Source: Christensenella sp. UBA5327
Lineage (GTDB): Bacteria; Bacillota; Clostridia; Christensenellales; Aristaeellaceae
Reading direction: 5' to 3'
DNA: 7,426 nucleotides
NCBI GenBank assembly: GCA_002411105.1
Contig: DHQX01000005.1
Span: 1-7,426, forward strand
The notes beneath the pieces are model-generated. The model did not search any database and had not been told where the DNA came from. It saw only the letters and a program-made list of their open reading frames with translations. Below are positions 1-5,796 of the stretch, piece by piece. Numbering within the stretch: the first letter of the stretch is position 1; each line of letters starts with the position of its first letter. Both the position numbers and the translations under genes were made by a program.

Positions 1-1916
1 CCCCCAGCGTACCCGCCAGCCCCCCCCCCGCGCAGGCCTCCTATCCGCCCCCGCCTGTGCCCACCCAAACGCCCCGGATGACCACCCTGTATGTGGGCGA
101 CCGGGGGGAGAACGTGCGGGTGATGCAGCTGCGGCTGAAGGAGTTGGGCTACCTCACGGGCACTGTTGACGGCATCTATGGCCAGCAGACCAGGCGCGCG
201 GTGGAACGGTTCCAGTATTACAACAAGCTCACCGTGGACGGCATTGCCGGGGTGAAAACCCTCACCAAACTCTATCAGGATCCCAACGTGGTCTTCGCAC
301 CCGTTGACGTGACGCCGGCCCCCACCCAGCGGCCGCCGGTGATTGTGAATGTGCCAGTGTACTACATCTCAACCACCGGGGAGCGCCTGTTTACCGATGT
401 GCTGCCCCTGGCTGAGGGGCGTACCACCATCCGGCCCAACCCCAACCGCGTGCCCGCAGGCTTCAAGCTCACCGGACAGACCCAGGTGGTGGTTACCGTG
501 AATGCGGACAACCGAGCCTACCCCGCTTCGGTTACCTTCACCTACTATAAGGACGTGGTGCCGGTGACGGCCACCATTACCGTCAACTATCTGGACACCA
601 ACAACGCCCTCCTGCGCCAGGAGAGCTTGACCCTGGCCCAGGGCACCACCCAGGTGAGCGCCAATGACGCCCTGGTGCCGCAAGGCTACACCTTGACCAG
701 CGCGCGCACGGTAAGCGTCACCGTGTCCGCCTCTGGCGTGGCTGATCCCGGCGCCATCAGCTTTGTCTACAAGAAGGCGCCCGTCACCGTGATGGTGCCG
801 GTCACCTATGTGGATACAGAAGGCCAGGCACTGTATAACGACCAGATCAACATGGTGCAGGGCACCCACACAGTGACGGTCAACACCGGGCATGTGCCCG
901 CCGGCTACACCCTGCAGGGGGCCAGCTCCCAGCAGGTGACCGTGAGCGCCAACGGCACCGCCACGCCCCCCTCAGTCACCTTCACCTTCAAGGCCCCCGC
1001 CAGCGCCAACCTGCCCGTGCGCTATGTGGACACAGCGGGAACCACCCTGCATGAGGAAAGCCTGCGTGTCATCCAGGGAGAAAATGTCATCACCGCCAAC
1101 GATGCCCTGGTGCCGGCAGGCTATACCCTGCAAGGGGAGCGCTCCGTCACCGTGACGGTGGCTGTTGATGGCAGCATGGCCCCAGCCTCTGTGACCTTCA
1201 CCTATGCCGCTCCGGTTGTTCCCACTGAGGCGCCCACGGAAGCACCCACCGAGGCACCCACCGAGGCACCCACCGAAGCGCCCACTGAGGCGCCCACCGA
1301 GGCACCCACTGAGGCACCCACCGAAGCACCCACCGAGGCACCCACCGAGGCGCCCACCGAGGCACCCACTGAGGCACCCACTGAGGCACCCACCGAGGCA
1401 CCCACCGAGGCACCCACCGAGGCACCTACGGAAGCGCCCACCGCTGCCCCTGTGCCCCTGAAGCAGCTGCCTAACTACGCCACCTCCCGCCTCACAGGCG
1501 AGTTTGATGTGTACTCCGGCCCCGGCACCAACTACTACCGCGCCGCGGATGGCACTGCCCGGGTGGCAGGTGGCCAGTGCCGCATCTATGGCATCACCGG
1601 TGACTGGGCGCTGATCGGCTATGGTTATGGCAACAACCTCTACCGCATAGGCTATGTGGACAAGGCCGCTGTGCCGGGCGATGTGGGGGTGGGCACCCTC
1701 AACTTCTCCAATGTGCCCATGACCATGAAGGAAGAGGGCAACCTCACCGACGATCCCATCATGAGCCCGCTTGATGGCCGCATCGCAGTACTCCCCGGCG
1801 GCACCGCCGTAACTGCTCTGGCCTACACCGGCAAGGACAATCACTGGACCTATGTGGAGCTGACGCTGAATGGCCAGCCGGTCCGCGGCTTTGTGGCCAC
1901 CAGCAAGCTGCAATAA
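1..1916 (+). CDS. Cell-surface protein: PG-binding domain, four MucBP-like repeats, PTEA linker, two SH3-like domains (5' partial)
   Basis: The reading frame is open to the left edge (first full codon at 3), so the true start lies outside. The GTG at 57 is a valine codon inside a Pro-rich linker with no ribosome site before it. Domains in order: a proline-rich stretch; a PG_binding_1 domain (87-275; LGYLTGTVDGIYGQQT and AVERFQ motifs) expected to hold the protein on peptidoglycan; four tandem repeats of about 71 residues (339-1211) resembling MucBP, each with a Y(V/L/I)-D/S-T-x core, a VP-x-GY/F-x-L motif and a closing VTFTY-like strand; 18 PTEA units (1221-1436); and two C-terminal bacterial SH3-like domains (about 1497-1673 and 1707-1910; VYSGPGTNYY, then WTYVEL and VRGFVATSKL). 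No catalytic domain, LPXTG signal or C-terminal membrane segment is visible. A role as a wall-bound adhesin or scaffold is inference; an enzymatic domain could lie upstream. The stop is TAA at 1914-1916, followed by a terminator. Confidence 0.85.
   Translation, partial: PSVPASPPPAQASYPPPPVPTQTPRMTTLYVGDRGENVRVMQLRLKELGYLTGTVDGIYGQQTRRAVERFQYYNKLTVDGIAGVKTLTKLYQDPNVVFAPVDVTPAPTQRPPVIVNVPVYYISTTGERLFTDVLPLAEGRTTIRPNPNRVPAGFKLTGQTQVVVTVNADNRAYPASVTFTYYKDVVPVTATITVNYLDTNNALLRQESLTLAQGTTQVSANDALVPQGYTLTSARTVSVTVSASGVADPGAISFVYKKAPVTVMVPVTYVDTEGQALYNDQINMVQGTHTVTVNTGHVPAGYTLQGASSQQVTVSANGTATPPSVTFTFKAPASANLPVRYVDTAGTTLHEESLRVIQGENVITANDALVPAGYTLQGERSVTVTVAVDGSMAPASVTFTYAAPVVPTEAPTEAPTEAPTEAPTEAPTEAPTEAPTEAPTEAPTEAPTEAPTEAPTEAPTEAPTEAPTEAPTEAPTEAPTAAPVPLKQLPNYATSRLTGEFDVYSGPGTNYYRAADGTARVAGGQCRIYGITGDWALIGYGYGNNLYRIGYVDKAAVPGDVGVGTLNFSNVPMTMKEEGNLTDDPIMSPLDGRIAVLPGGTAVTALAYTGKDNHWTYVELTLNGQPVRGFVATSKLQ
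339..1211 (+). repeat. Four tandem MucBP-like protein repeats
   Basis: Four consecutive repeats encode about 71 residues each, at roughly 339-551, 561-776, 780-992 and 999-1211. Shared landmarks are a YVDT/YLDT/YIST core near the start, a Q/E-G-x-x turn, the motif VPxGY(T)L in mid-repeat, and a V-T-F-T-Y/F end strand. The units are clearly related as protein but diverged at DNA level, so the duplication looks old. The fold resembles the MucBP or mucin-binding beta repeats of Gram-positive surface proteins. Assignment to that exact family rests on pattern only. Confidence 0.75.
1221..1448 (+). repeat. 12-bp tandem repeat encoding (Pro-Thr-Glu-Ala)18 plus a degenerate PTAA unit
   Basis: Eighteen perfect in-frame PTEA units run from 1221 to 1436, followed by one PTAA unit (1437-1448). 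The commonest DNA unit is CCCACCGAGGCA. Variation is almost entirely synonymous (ACC/ACT/ACG, GAG/GAA, GCA/GCG). The edge units (1, 2 and 18) are the most diverged, and the central ones are near identical. Because each unit is 12 bp, gain or loss of units keeps the frame, so spacer length can vary without breaking the gene. The product is an extended, acidic Pro/Thr-rich linker that separates the MucBP-like stalk from the SH3-like domains. Confidence 0.95.
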
Positions 1917-1932
1917 CACCAACCAGAACCTC

Positions 1933-1965
1933 AAAGGGCTGCCGTAAAAACGCGGCAGCCCTTTT
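1933..1965. terminator. Bidirectional Rho-independent terminator between convergent genes
   Basis: A perfect 9-bp stem (GGGCTGCCG at 1936-1944, CGGCAGCCC at 1953-1961) encloses an 8-nt loop. It is flanked by AAA on the left and TTTT on the right, which pair for three more base pairs. It therefore gives a hairpin plus T-run on the plus strand for the surface-protein gene, and a shorter T-run (TTT plus GA) on the minus strand for nrdR. It sits between the stop at 1916 and the nrdR stop at 1980. Confidence 0.92.
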
Positions 1966-1979
1966 CAGGTGACCAAAGG

Positions 1980-2447
1980 TTATTCTTTGCCCCGGTTCTC
2001 CTTCATCAGCCGGCTCATCTCGTGCATGAAGGTGGGGATGTCAGTAAACTGGCGGTAGACCGAGGCGAAGCGGATGTAGGCCACCTCGTCCAGCTCCCGC
2101 AGCGCTTCCATCACCATCTCGCCGATCTGATTGGTGGTGATCTCCTGTTGCATCCGGTTTAGAGCGAACTGCTCCACCCGGGTCACGATCCGGTCGATGT
2201 CCTGGGCGGCCACCGGCCGCTTGTGGCAGGCATGGATGATGCCCGCCCTGATCTTGTCGGTGTCGAACAGCTCCCGGGTCTGGTCCTTCTTGATGACCAG
2301 CAAATGGATGGTCTCCACCTTCTCATAGGTGGTGAAGCGCTTGCCGCAGGCAATGCACTCCCGCCGGCGGCGGATGCTGGTGCCGTCGTCCGTGGGCCGG
2401 GAATCCACCACCCGGCTGTCCTCAGAATTGCAAAACTGGCATTTCAT
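1980..2447 (-). CDS. nrdR: Transcriptional repressor NrdR
   Basis: The gene encodes 155 aa, the usual NrdR length. NrdR is a zinc-ribbon/ATP-cone repressor that binds nrd promoters and turns down ribonucleotide reductase genes when (d)ATP is bound. Zinc ligands are visible as CxxC pairs at Cys3/Cys6 and Cys31/Cys34, with the conserved block VVDSRP and the RRRREC...CGKRFTTYE signature. The ATP-cone covers about residues 49-139 (VIKKD...REL.D..KI and later ALRELDEVAYIRFASVYRQF). The ATG at 2447 begins the conserved MKCQFC; a weak purine-rich site (AAGGGATGG) lies just upstream. It has its own promoter (2476-2504), so it is likely a single-gene unit separate from the transporter operon behind it. 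It ends 15 bp from the shared terminator. Identification is very secure. Confidence 0.98.
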   Translation of the reverse strand: MKCQFCNSEDSRVVDSRPTDDGTSIRRRRECIACGKRFTTYEKVETIHLLVIKKDQTRELFDTDKIRAGIIHACHKRPVAAQDIDRIVTRVEQFALNRMQQEITTNQIGEMVMEALRELDEVAYIRFASVYRQFTDIPTFMHEMSRLMKENRGKE

Positions 2448-2475
2448 ATCAGCCCATCCCTTGTTATTTTGGCTG

Positions 2476-2504
2476 AGTATACATGTATTTTGCCATTTTG
2501 TCCA
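2476..2504 (-). promoter_or_regulatory. Sigma-A-type promoter of nrdR
   Basis: On the minus strand a -35 TGGACA (2499-2504) and a -10 TATACT (2476-2481) are separated by exactly 17 nt; each box matches 5 of 6 consensus bases. Transcription should start near 2469, giving a leader of about 20 nt before the nrdR ATG at 2447. A perfect 10-bp palindrome, ATACATGTAT (2479-2488), overlaps the -10 and spacer and could be an operator. It does not match the NrdR-box consensus I know, so autoregulation is not claimed. Confidence 0.75.
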
Positions 2505-2520
2505 TTGGGATGGCAGAACA

Positions 2521-2563
2521 AAGCGGGGAGAAAACGCTTTTCAACATGGTTTCCGCCCCGCTT
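2521..2563 (-). terminator. Terminator-like hairpin after the BtuFCD operon
   Basis: An imperfect 15-bp inverted repeat (2521-2535 with 2549-2563) has an uninterrupted GC-rich outer half (AAGCGGGG/CCCCGCTT) and a 13-nt loop. Read on the minus strand it starts 30 nt after the btuD stop and is followed by TGTTCT, a weak T-rich tail. The plus strand has a better T5 run (2567-2571) but no gene that would need it. It separates the transporter operon from the nrdR promoter. Confidence 0.6.
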
Positions 2564-2593
2564 CCCTTTTTCAATATGCCACAGCTTGCCTGG

Positions 2594-3352
2594 CTAAATC
2601 CATGGTCTGGACAAATCCCGCATCCAGGCATAGACATCCATGCCATAGGCGGTGTTCAGGTTATCGGCTTTGAGAACCACTGCCTTTTCGCCCTGGGCGA
2701 CGCACTTCCCGTGGTGCATCAGCATGGCGTGGCTGCCGTAGCGCCGGGCGATGGACAGGTCATGCACCACGGAGATCACCGCCTTGCCTGGCTGTCGGGC
2801 CCAGGTTTCGGTCAGTTCAAAAAGGGTTTTCTGGTATTTCAGATCCAGGGAATCCGCCGGCTCATCCAGCATCAGGATGGCGGGGTCCTGGGCCAGCACC
2901 TGGGCCAGGAAGGCCCGCTGGCGCTCGCCGCCGGAGAGGCTCAGGATGCTGCGGCTGCGCATTTCCCCCATGCCGGTCCACGCAAGGGCGCGGTCCACCA
3001 TGGCTTCCCCGGCCGGGTCGGCGCCCGAAAACCAGCCCTTCCGGTGGGGATAGCGCCCCAGGCGCACCACCTCCTCCACTGTGAAGGCATAGTGCACCGC
3101 CTGGCGCTGGCTCAGCACCCCCACCAGCCGGGCACGGCCGCGGGGGGAGAGGGCCTTGCTGTCCTGGCCGTTCAGGAGAACGGTTCCGGCATAGGGCTTT
3201 GAGCCGGACAGCGCCGCGATCAGGGAGGACTTGCCGGCACCGTTGGGGCCGATCACCATCAGACACTGGCCTTCTTCCAGGTGAAGGCTCACATCCTTCA
3301 CCGCCTCATGAGGGCCGTAGCTTAGCGTGATGCGCCGGGCTTCAAGCATCAT
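2594..3352 (-). CDS. btuD: Cobalamin ABC transporter ATPase (BtuD/FecE type)
   Basis: The product is a 252-aa nucleotide-binding subunit that should power corrinoid import by hydrolysing ATP at the inner face of the membrane. Visible motifs: Walker A GPNGAGKSS (residues 35-43), Q-loop Gln82 in VLSQRQ, signature LSGGE (139-143), Walker B LMLDEP with catalytic Glu164, D-loop SLD (168-170), and switch His197 in VVHDLS. The gene order after a FecCD-type permease is standard. Two adjacent ATGs (3352, 3349) are possible starts. AAGGAGGG lies 5 nt before the first and 8 nt before the second. The first makes a 4-nt ATGA overlap with the permease stop, implying translational coupling. A longer reading from 3475 only re-reads permease codons. 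Substrate is assigned from the upstream cobalamin riboswitch and neighbouring adenosyltransferase; by sequence alone it could be a siderophore or heme ATPase. Confidence 0.9.
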   Translation of the reverse strand: MMLEARRITLSYGPHEAVKDVSLHLEEGQCLMVIGPNGAGKSSLIAALSGSKPYAGTVLLNGQDSKALSPRGRARLVGVLSQRQAVHYAFTVEEVVRLGRYPHRKGWFSGADPAGEAMVDRALAWTGMGEMRSRSILSLSGGERQRAFLAQVLAQDPAILMLDEPADSLDLKYQKTLFELTETWARQPGKAVISVVHDLSIARRYGSHAMLMHHGKCVAQGEKAVVLKADNLNTAYGMDVYAWMRDLSRPWI

Positions 3353-4446
3353 GCGGCCCTCCTTCCCCGGCGCCTGAAGATGATGGCCACAAAGGTGATC
3401 GCACCGATGATGGAGGTGACCACGCCGATGGGCAGCTCCACCGGGCTTAGCAGGGTGCGGGCCAGCAGATCGCACAGCATCAGAAAACCAGCCCCTGCAA
3501 AGGCGCTGGCGGGCAGCAGCCGGCGGTGATTGGGCCCGGTCAAAAGCCGCACCATGTGGGGGATGATCAGCCCTACAAACCCGATGGTGCCGCCGATGGA
3601 GACCGCCACGCCGATGAGTGCGGACACGCTGATCAGCACCTGCAGCTTCACGCTGCGCACATCAATGCCGATGTGGTGCGCGTTTTCCTCGCCGATGGCA
3701 AAGGCGTTCAGCTCTCCGGCGCGAAGGACCAGCAGGCCTCCACAGGCCATCAGCGTCAGCGTCAGCAAAAGCCCCTGGGTATAGTCGCTCCCTGCCAGGG
3801 AGCCCATGGTCCAAAACGCGATGGAGCGCAGCTTCTCGCCCGAAAAGGCCATCACCAGGGTGATGAGGCTGCCGGCGAACATTGAAAAAATCACCCCCAC
3901 CAGGATGATGGTGTGGGTGGAAAAGCTGCGGTCAAAGGCATAGGCCAGCGCCAGGATAAGCAGCATCGAGAGAAACGCAAAGGCGATGGCCATGAGCATT
4001 GTGCCCGCATAGGGCAGCCCCGGCAACTGAAAGCCAAAAGCCAGCGCCAGGACCGCGCCCAGGGAGGCGCCGGAGGACACCCCCAGGGTGGAGCCATCGG
4101 CCAGCGGGTTACGCAGCAGCCCCTGCATGGAAGCGCCGCACAGCGCCAGGGCGGCACCCGACAGCCCCGCTGCCAGCACCCGGGGGGTGCGCACATGCAC
4201 CAGGATGGACGCGGCCACCCCGTCTGCGGCCTCCCGTCCCAGGATGGCATCCCACAGCGTCTGCCAGGTGACCTTCAGCGGCAATGACACAGAGCCCAGG
4301 CTGATGCATAAAAGGGCAATGGCGATCACCACCGCCCCCATCACAAGCCACGCGGCCAGGCCGTAACCCTCGGATCTTCTATCTTTTCCCATCAACAACA
4401 ATAAGGCCGGGGAAGTGCCAGAAGGCACTTCCCCGGAAGGGGTCAT
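3349..4446 (-). CDS. btuC: Cobalamin ABC transporter permease (FecCD/BtuC family)
   Basis: The product is a polytopic membrane subunit that forms the translocation channel, probably as a homodimer with about ten helices. Family signatures are clear: VRTPRVLAAGLSGAALALCG, then MQGLLRNPLADGSTLGVSSG, then GTIGFVGLIIPHMVRLL followed by GPNHRRLLPAS. The GFVGLIIPH region corresponds to the coupling segment that contacts the ATPase. The reading from ATG 4446 gives 365 aa and overlaps the btuF stop by 4 nt (ATGA), with AAGGCGG just upstream. An inner ATG at 4392 would give 347 aa, closer to the family norm, but has no visible ribosome site. The extra 18 residues are encoded through a strong hairpin (4407-4436). 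The stop (TGA, 3349-3351) overlaps the btuD start. A role in corrinoid uptake follows from the riboswitch; the family also moves iron-siderophores and heme. Confidence 0.9.
   Translation of the reverse strand: MTPSGEVPSGTSPALLLLMGKDRRSEGYGLAAWLVMGAVVIAIALLCISLGSVSLPLKVTWQTLWDAILGREAADGVAASILVHVRTPRVLAAGLSGAALALCGASMQGLLRNPLADGSTLGVSSGASLGAVLALAFGFQLPGLPYAGTMLMAIAFAFLSMLLILALAYAFDRSFSTHTIILVGVIFSMFAGSLITLVMAFSGEKLRSIAFWTMGSLAGSDYTQGLLLTLTLMACGGLLVLRAGELNAFAIGEENAHHIGIDVRSVKLQVLISVSALIGVAVSIGGTIGFVGLIIPHMVRLLTGPNHRRLLPASAFAGAGFLMLCDLLARTLLSPVELPIGVVTSIIGAITFVAIIFRRRGRRAA
4407..4436 (-). promoter_or_regulatory. Strong hairpin at the btuF/btuC junction
   Basis: A perfect 13-bp GC-rich stem (CCGGGGAAGTGCC at 4407-4419 with its complement at 4424-4436) has a 4-nt loop. 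On the transcribed minus strand it is followed by CCTTATTGTTGTTG, which is T-rich but not a clean U-tract. It begins 7 nt after the btuF stop. It could stabilise the btuF message or act as a partial terminator that yields more binding protein than membrane subunits. If translation starts at 4446, ribosomes would melt it. The structure is certain; the role is inference. Confidence 0.65.
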
Positions 4447-5357
4447 GCCGCCTTGTCAGCGGCTGATTCAAACAGATACTCATACAGGAAGTTCAGCGCC
4501 TCAACCAGCCGGGGTCCGGGCACGGTGAAGATGTCGCCGTCCAGGTTCACCACCTGATTCTCTTTAACCGCGGTGATGTTCTCCCAGCCTGCGCGGGTGA
4601 GGATCTCCTCCTCAGGCTTGGGGCCTTCGCCAAAGTACATGGTGGTGGTGAAGATGTGGTCCGGGTTGCGGCTGATGACCTGCTCCTCAGACACCTCCAC
4701 CCAGGCCTGGCTGTCGGCAAAGATGTTGGAAAGCCCTGCCATCTGCCCCAGCTCATCCATAAAAGTGCCGGAACCGGAGGCCCACAGGCCCCACTGCAGC
4801 GGGGACGCCTCATAGTAGGCACTGCCGGCCTTGCGGCCATCCACCTTGGTCACCACCTCTGCCAGGGCGGCCTTCATGTCACTTTCCAGCTTGGCAGCCT
4901 CAGCGGTTTTGCCGGTCACCTGCCCCAGCAGAGCGATGGCAGCGTAGACGCCCTGGATGTCCTGGGCATCGGTCACCAGGGTCTTGATCCCAGCCTTTTC
5001 CAATGCCTGGATATGCTCAACGCTCTGGGCCATTTTGGTCATCACCACCACGTCAGGGGCAAGGGCGATGATCTGCTCGAGGTTGGTCTCCTGACCGGAT
5101 TTGACCGCCTCAATATCCAGCACCTCCGCCGGATACTTGCAGTATTCACCGCGGCCCACCACCAGGGAGCCAGCGCCCAGGGCATAGAGCATCTCACAAT
5201 CCCCCGGCATCATCACAATCACGCGCTCCACAGGCTTTGTAAAAACCAGCTCGCGCCCGGTCATGTCGGTCACCTTGTTCTCCTCCGCCTGGGAGACGAC
5301 AGCAAGGGACAGAAGCAGCAGCATCGCCATGAGCAGGGACAGTCCGCGTTTGGTCAT
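4443..5357 (-). CDS. btuF: Cobalamin ABC transporter substrate-binding protein (BtuF-like)
   Basis: The product is a 304-aa extracytoplasmic class III binding protein expected to capture corrinoid and deliver it to BtuC. The start at 5357 is preceded by GGAGGAGG 8 nt upstream; a longer reading from 5450 would run through the riboswitch terminator and is rejected. The N-terminus is a signal peptide (MTKRG, then a hydrophobic run from Leu6 to Val21, cleavage expected after SQA, residue 24). There is no lipobox cysteine, unusual for a monoderm importer. Family motifs: VTDMTGRELVFTKPVERVIV, MLYALGAGSLVVG, the YCKYPAEV block, LEQIIALAPDVVVMT, then a long helix and SEEQVISRNPDHIF in the C-lobe, ending with ALNFLYEYLF. 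The binding lobes resemble both BtuF and iron-siderophore binders; the riboswitch makes corrinoid the best guess. First gene of the operon. Confidence 0.9.
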   Translation of the reverse strand: MTKRGLSLLMAMLLLLSLAVVSQAEENKVTDMTGRELVFTKPVERVIVMMPGDCEMLYALGAGSLVVGRGEYCKYPAEVLDIEAVKSGQETNLEQIIALAPDVVVMTKMAQSVEHIQALEKAGIKTLVTDAQDIQGVYAAIALLGQVTGKTAEAAKLESDMKAALAEVVTKVDGRKAGSAYYEASPLQWGLWASGSGTFMDELGQMAGLSNIFADSQAWVEVSEEQVISRNPDHIFTTTMYFGEGPKPEEEILTRAGWENITAVKENQVVNLDGDIFTVPGPRLVEALNFLYEYLFESAADKAA

Positions 5358-5365
5358 TGAGGTTT

Positions 5366-5373
5366 CCTCCTCC
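5366..5373 (-). promoter_or_regulatory. Ribosome binding site deciding the btuF start
   Basis: The minus strand reads GGAGGAGG, 8 nt before the ATG at 5357. It lies downstream of the riboswitch terminator, so termination would remove it from the message. It fixes the btuF start at 5357 rather than at the in-frame upstream codons. Confidence 0.9.
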
Positions 5374-5381
5374 AGTTGATC

Positions 5382-5422
5382 AAATAAATGAAACCGGGCA
5401 GCTCCCAACATGGAACTGCCCG
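5382..5422 (-). terminator. Riboswitch expression-platform terminator
   Basis: On the minus strand CGGGCAG (5416-5422) pairs with CTGCCCG (5395-5401), and the stem continues through a G-U pair and TCC/GGA to about 11 bp with a short ATGTT-type loop. A T-rich tail, GTTTCATTTATTT (5382-5394), follows. It lies between the aptamer and the btuF ribosome site, as expected for transcriptional control. AGCTCC in the upstream RNA (5455-5460) is complementary to GGAGCT in the 3' arm (5400-5405), a candidate anti-terminator pairing. Confidence 0.85.
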
Positions 5423-5463
5423 AAAGCATACGCGCATGCGCGCGCCCCACCGCAGGAGCTTAT

Positions 5464-5618
5464 CGCGCGCCTCGGTCTCCCGGCTTGGCTTCCTCCGCAC
5501 AGACGCCTTCCCGCTTGCGCAGTGGCTGCATGTCTGTTTGTCAGCGTCACGGTTACTGGGTTAGCCCGGAAATTTCATCCGTGTTCCCTGGCGCGTATTT
5601 GATGGCGCCAGGCGCGCG
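5464..5618 (-). ncRNA. Cobalamin riboswitch aptamer
   Basis: This 155-nt leader element binds adenosylcobalamin or a related corrinoid and controls the BtuFCD operon. Read on the minus strand: P1 is a perfect 9-bp helix, CGCGCGCCT (5610-5618) with AGGCGCGCG (5464-5472). P2 is TGGCGC/GCGCCA with a 10-nt loop. Then come the conserved core GGGAACACGG-ATGAAA-TTTCCGG, the GGGC-TAA-CCC stem with AGTAACCGTGA, the arm with GCCACTG and GGGAAGG, and the B12-box region GGAAGCC-AAGCC-GGGAGACC. This matches the cobalamin riboswitch consensus as I know it. Expected behaviour is OFF with ligand, because a terminator lies downstream. Subclass and ligand preference (adenosyl versus aquo/methyl) were not determined. 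Confidence 0.93.
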
Positions 5619-5640
5619 TCATCATTCACTTGTCAAATTG

Positions 5641-5669
5641 AGTATACCCGCGGGCCAGAGGGATGTCAA
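5641..5669 (-). promoter_or_regulatory. Sigma-A-type promoter of the riboswitch-btuFCD operon
   Basis: The minus strand has a perfect -35 TTGACA (5664-5669), a 17-nt spacer and a -10 TATACT (5641-5646, 5 of 6). Transcription should start near 5634, just before P1 of the riboswitch, giving a leader of about 275 nt to the btuF ATG. A strong promoter fits control by downstream attenuation. Between this promoter and the divergent one (5670-5739) I see no gene and only short inverted repeats. Confidence 0.88.
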
Positions 5670-5739
5670 CGGCAGCTGACACCCTGCCCTGGGGCACATC
5701 AGGGGTCATTCCGTCCCGGCTGCGTCCTTTCAGCCTTGA

Positions 5740-5769
5740 TTGCAAAACGATGCCGCAATAGGTTACAAT
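5740..5769 (+). promoter_or_regulatory. Putative promoter of the adenosyltransferase gene
   Basis: A -35-like TTGCAA (5740-5745, 4 of 6) and a -10 TACAAT (5764-5769, 5 of 6) are 18 nt apart. The start would be near 5776, giving a leader of about 20 nt. AAGGAGG (5785-5791) is the ribosome site for the ATG at 5797. No riboswitch lies on this strand, so this gene appears to be outside the B12 control that governs the divergent importer. Confidence 0.6.
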
Positions 5770-5796
5770 CCCTGAAGACAAAACAAGGAGGCATGT

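Noticed and set aside
57..57. GTG at 57 as the start of the surface protein
   Set aside because: The same frame continues to the window edge with Pro-rich codons and there is no ribosome site.
1221..1448. Possible CRISPR or other noncoding repeat array
   Set aside because: Units are 12 bp with no spacers and encode in-frame PTEA within a longer protein.
972..1934. Long minus-strand open frames opposite the surface-protein gene, including a GASV repeat frame
   Set aside because: They mirror the repetitive PTEA/MucBP coding strand, have low-complexity Gly/Cys/His-rich products and no ribosome site.
2483..3202. 239-aa plus-strand frame opposite btuD
   Set aside because: It is the complement of a gene with all ABC ATPase motifs; its His/Gly-rich product matches nothing I recognise.
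2594..5357. Iron-siderophore or heme importer instead of a cobalamin importer
   Set aside because: The proteins alone allow it, but the cobalamin riboswitch in the leader and the adjacent corrinoid adenosyltransferase favour cobalamin.
4656..5360. 234-aa plus-strand frame opposite btuF
   Set aside because: Antisense shadow of a gene with clear binding-protein motifs and a strong ribosome site.
5357..5679. Two plus-strand frames of 81-89 aa in the regulatory gap
   Set aside because: They overlap the riboswitch and promoter on the other strand and lack a ribosome site or recognisable domains.
5664..5681. TGTCA-N8-TGACA inverted repeat at the btuF -35 as an operator
   Set aside because: Only 5 bp per arm and partly the -35 box itself; too weak to call.
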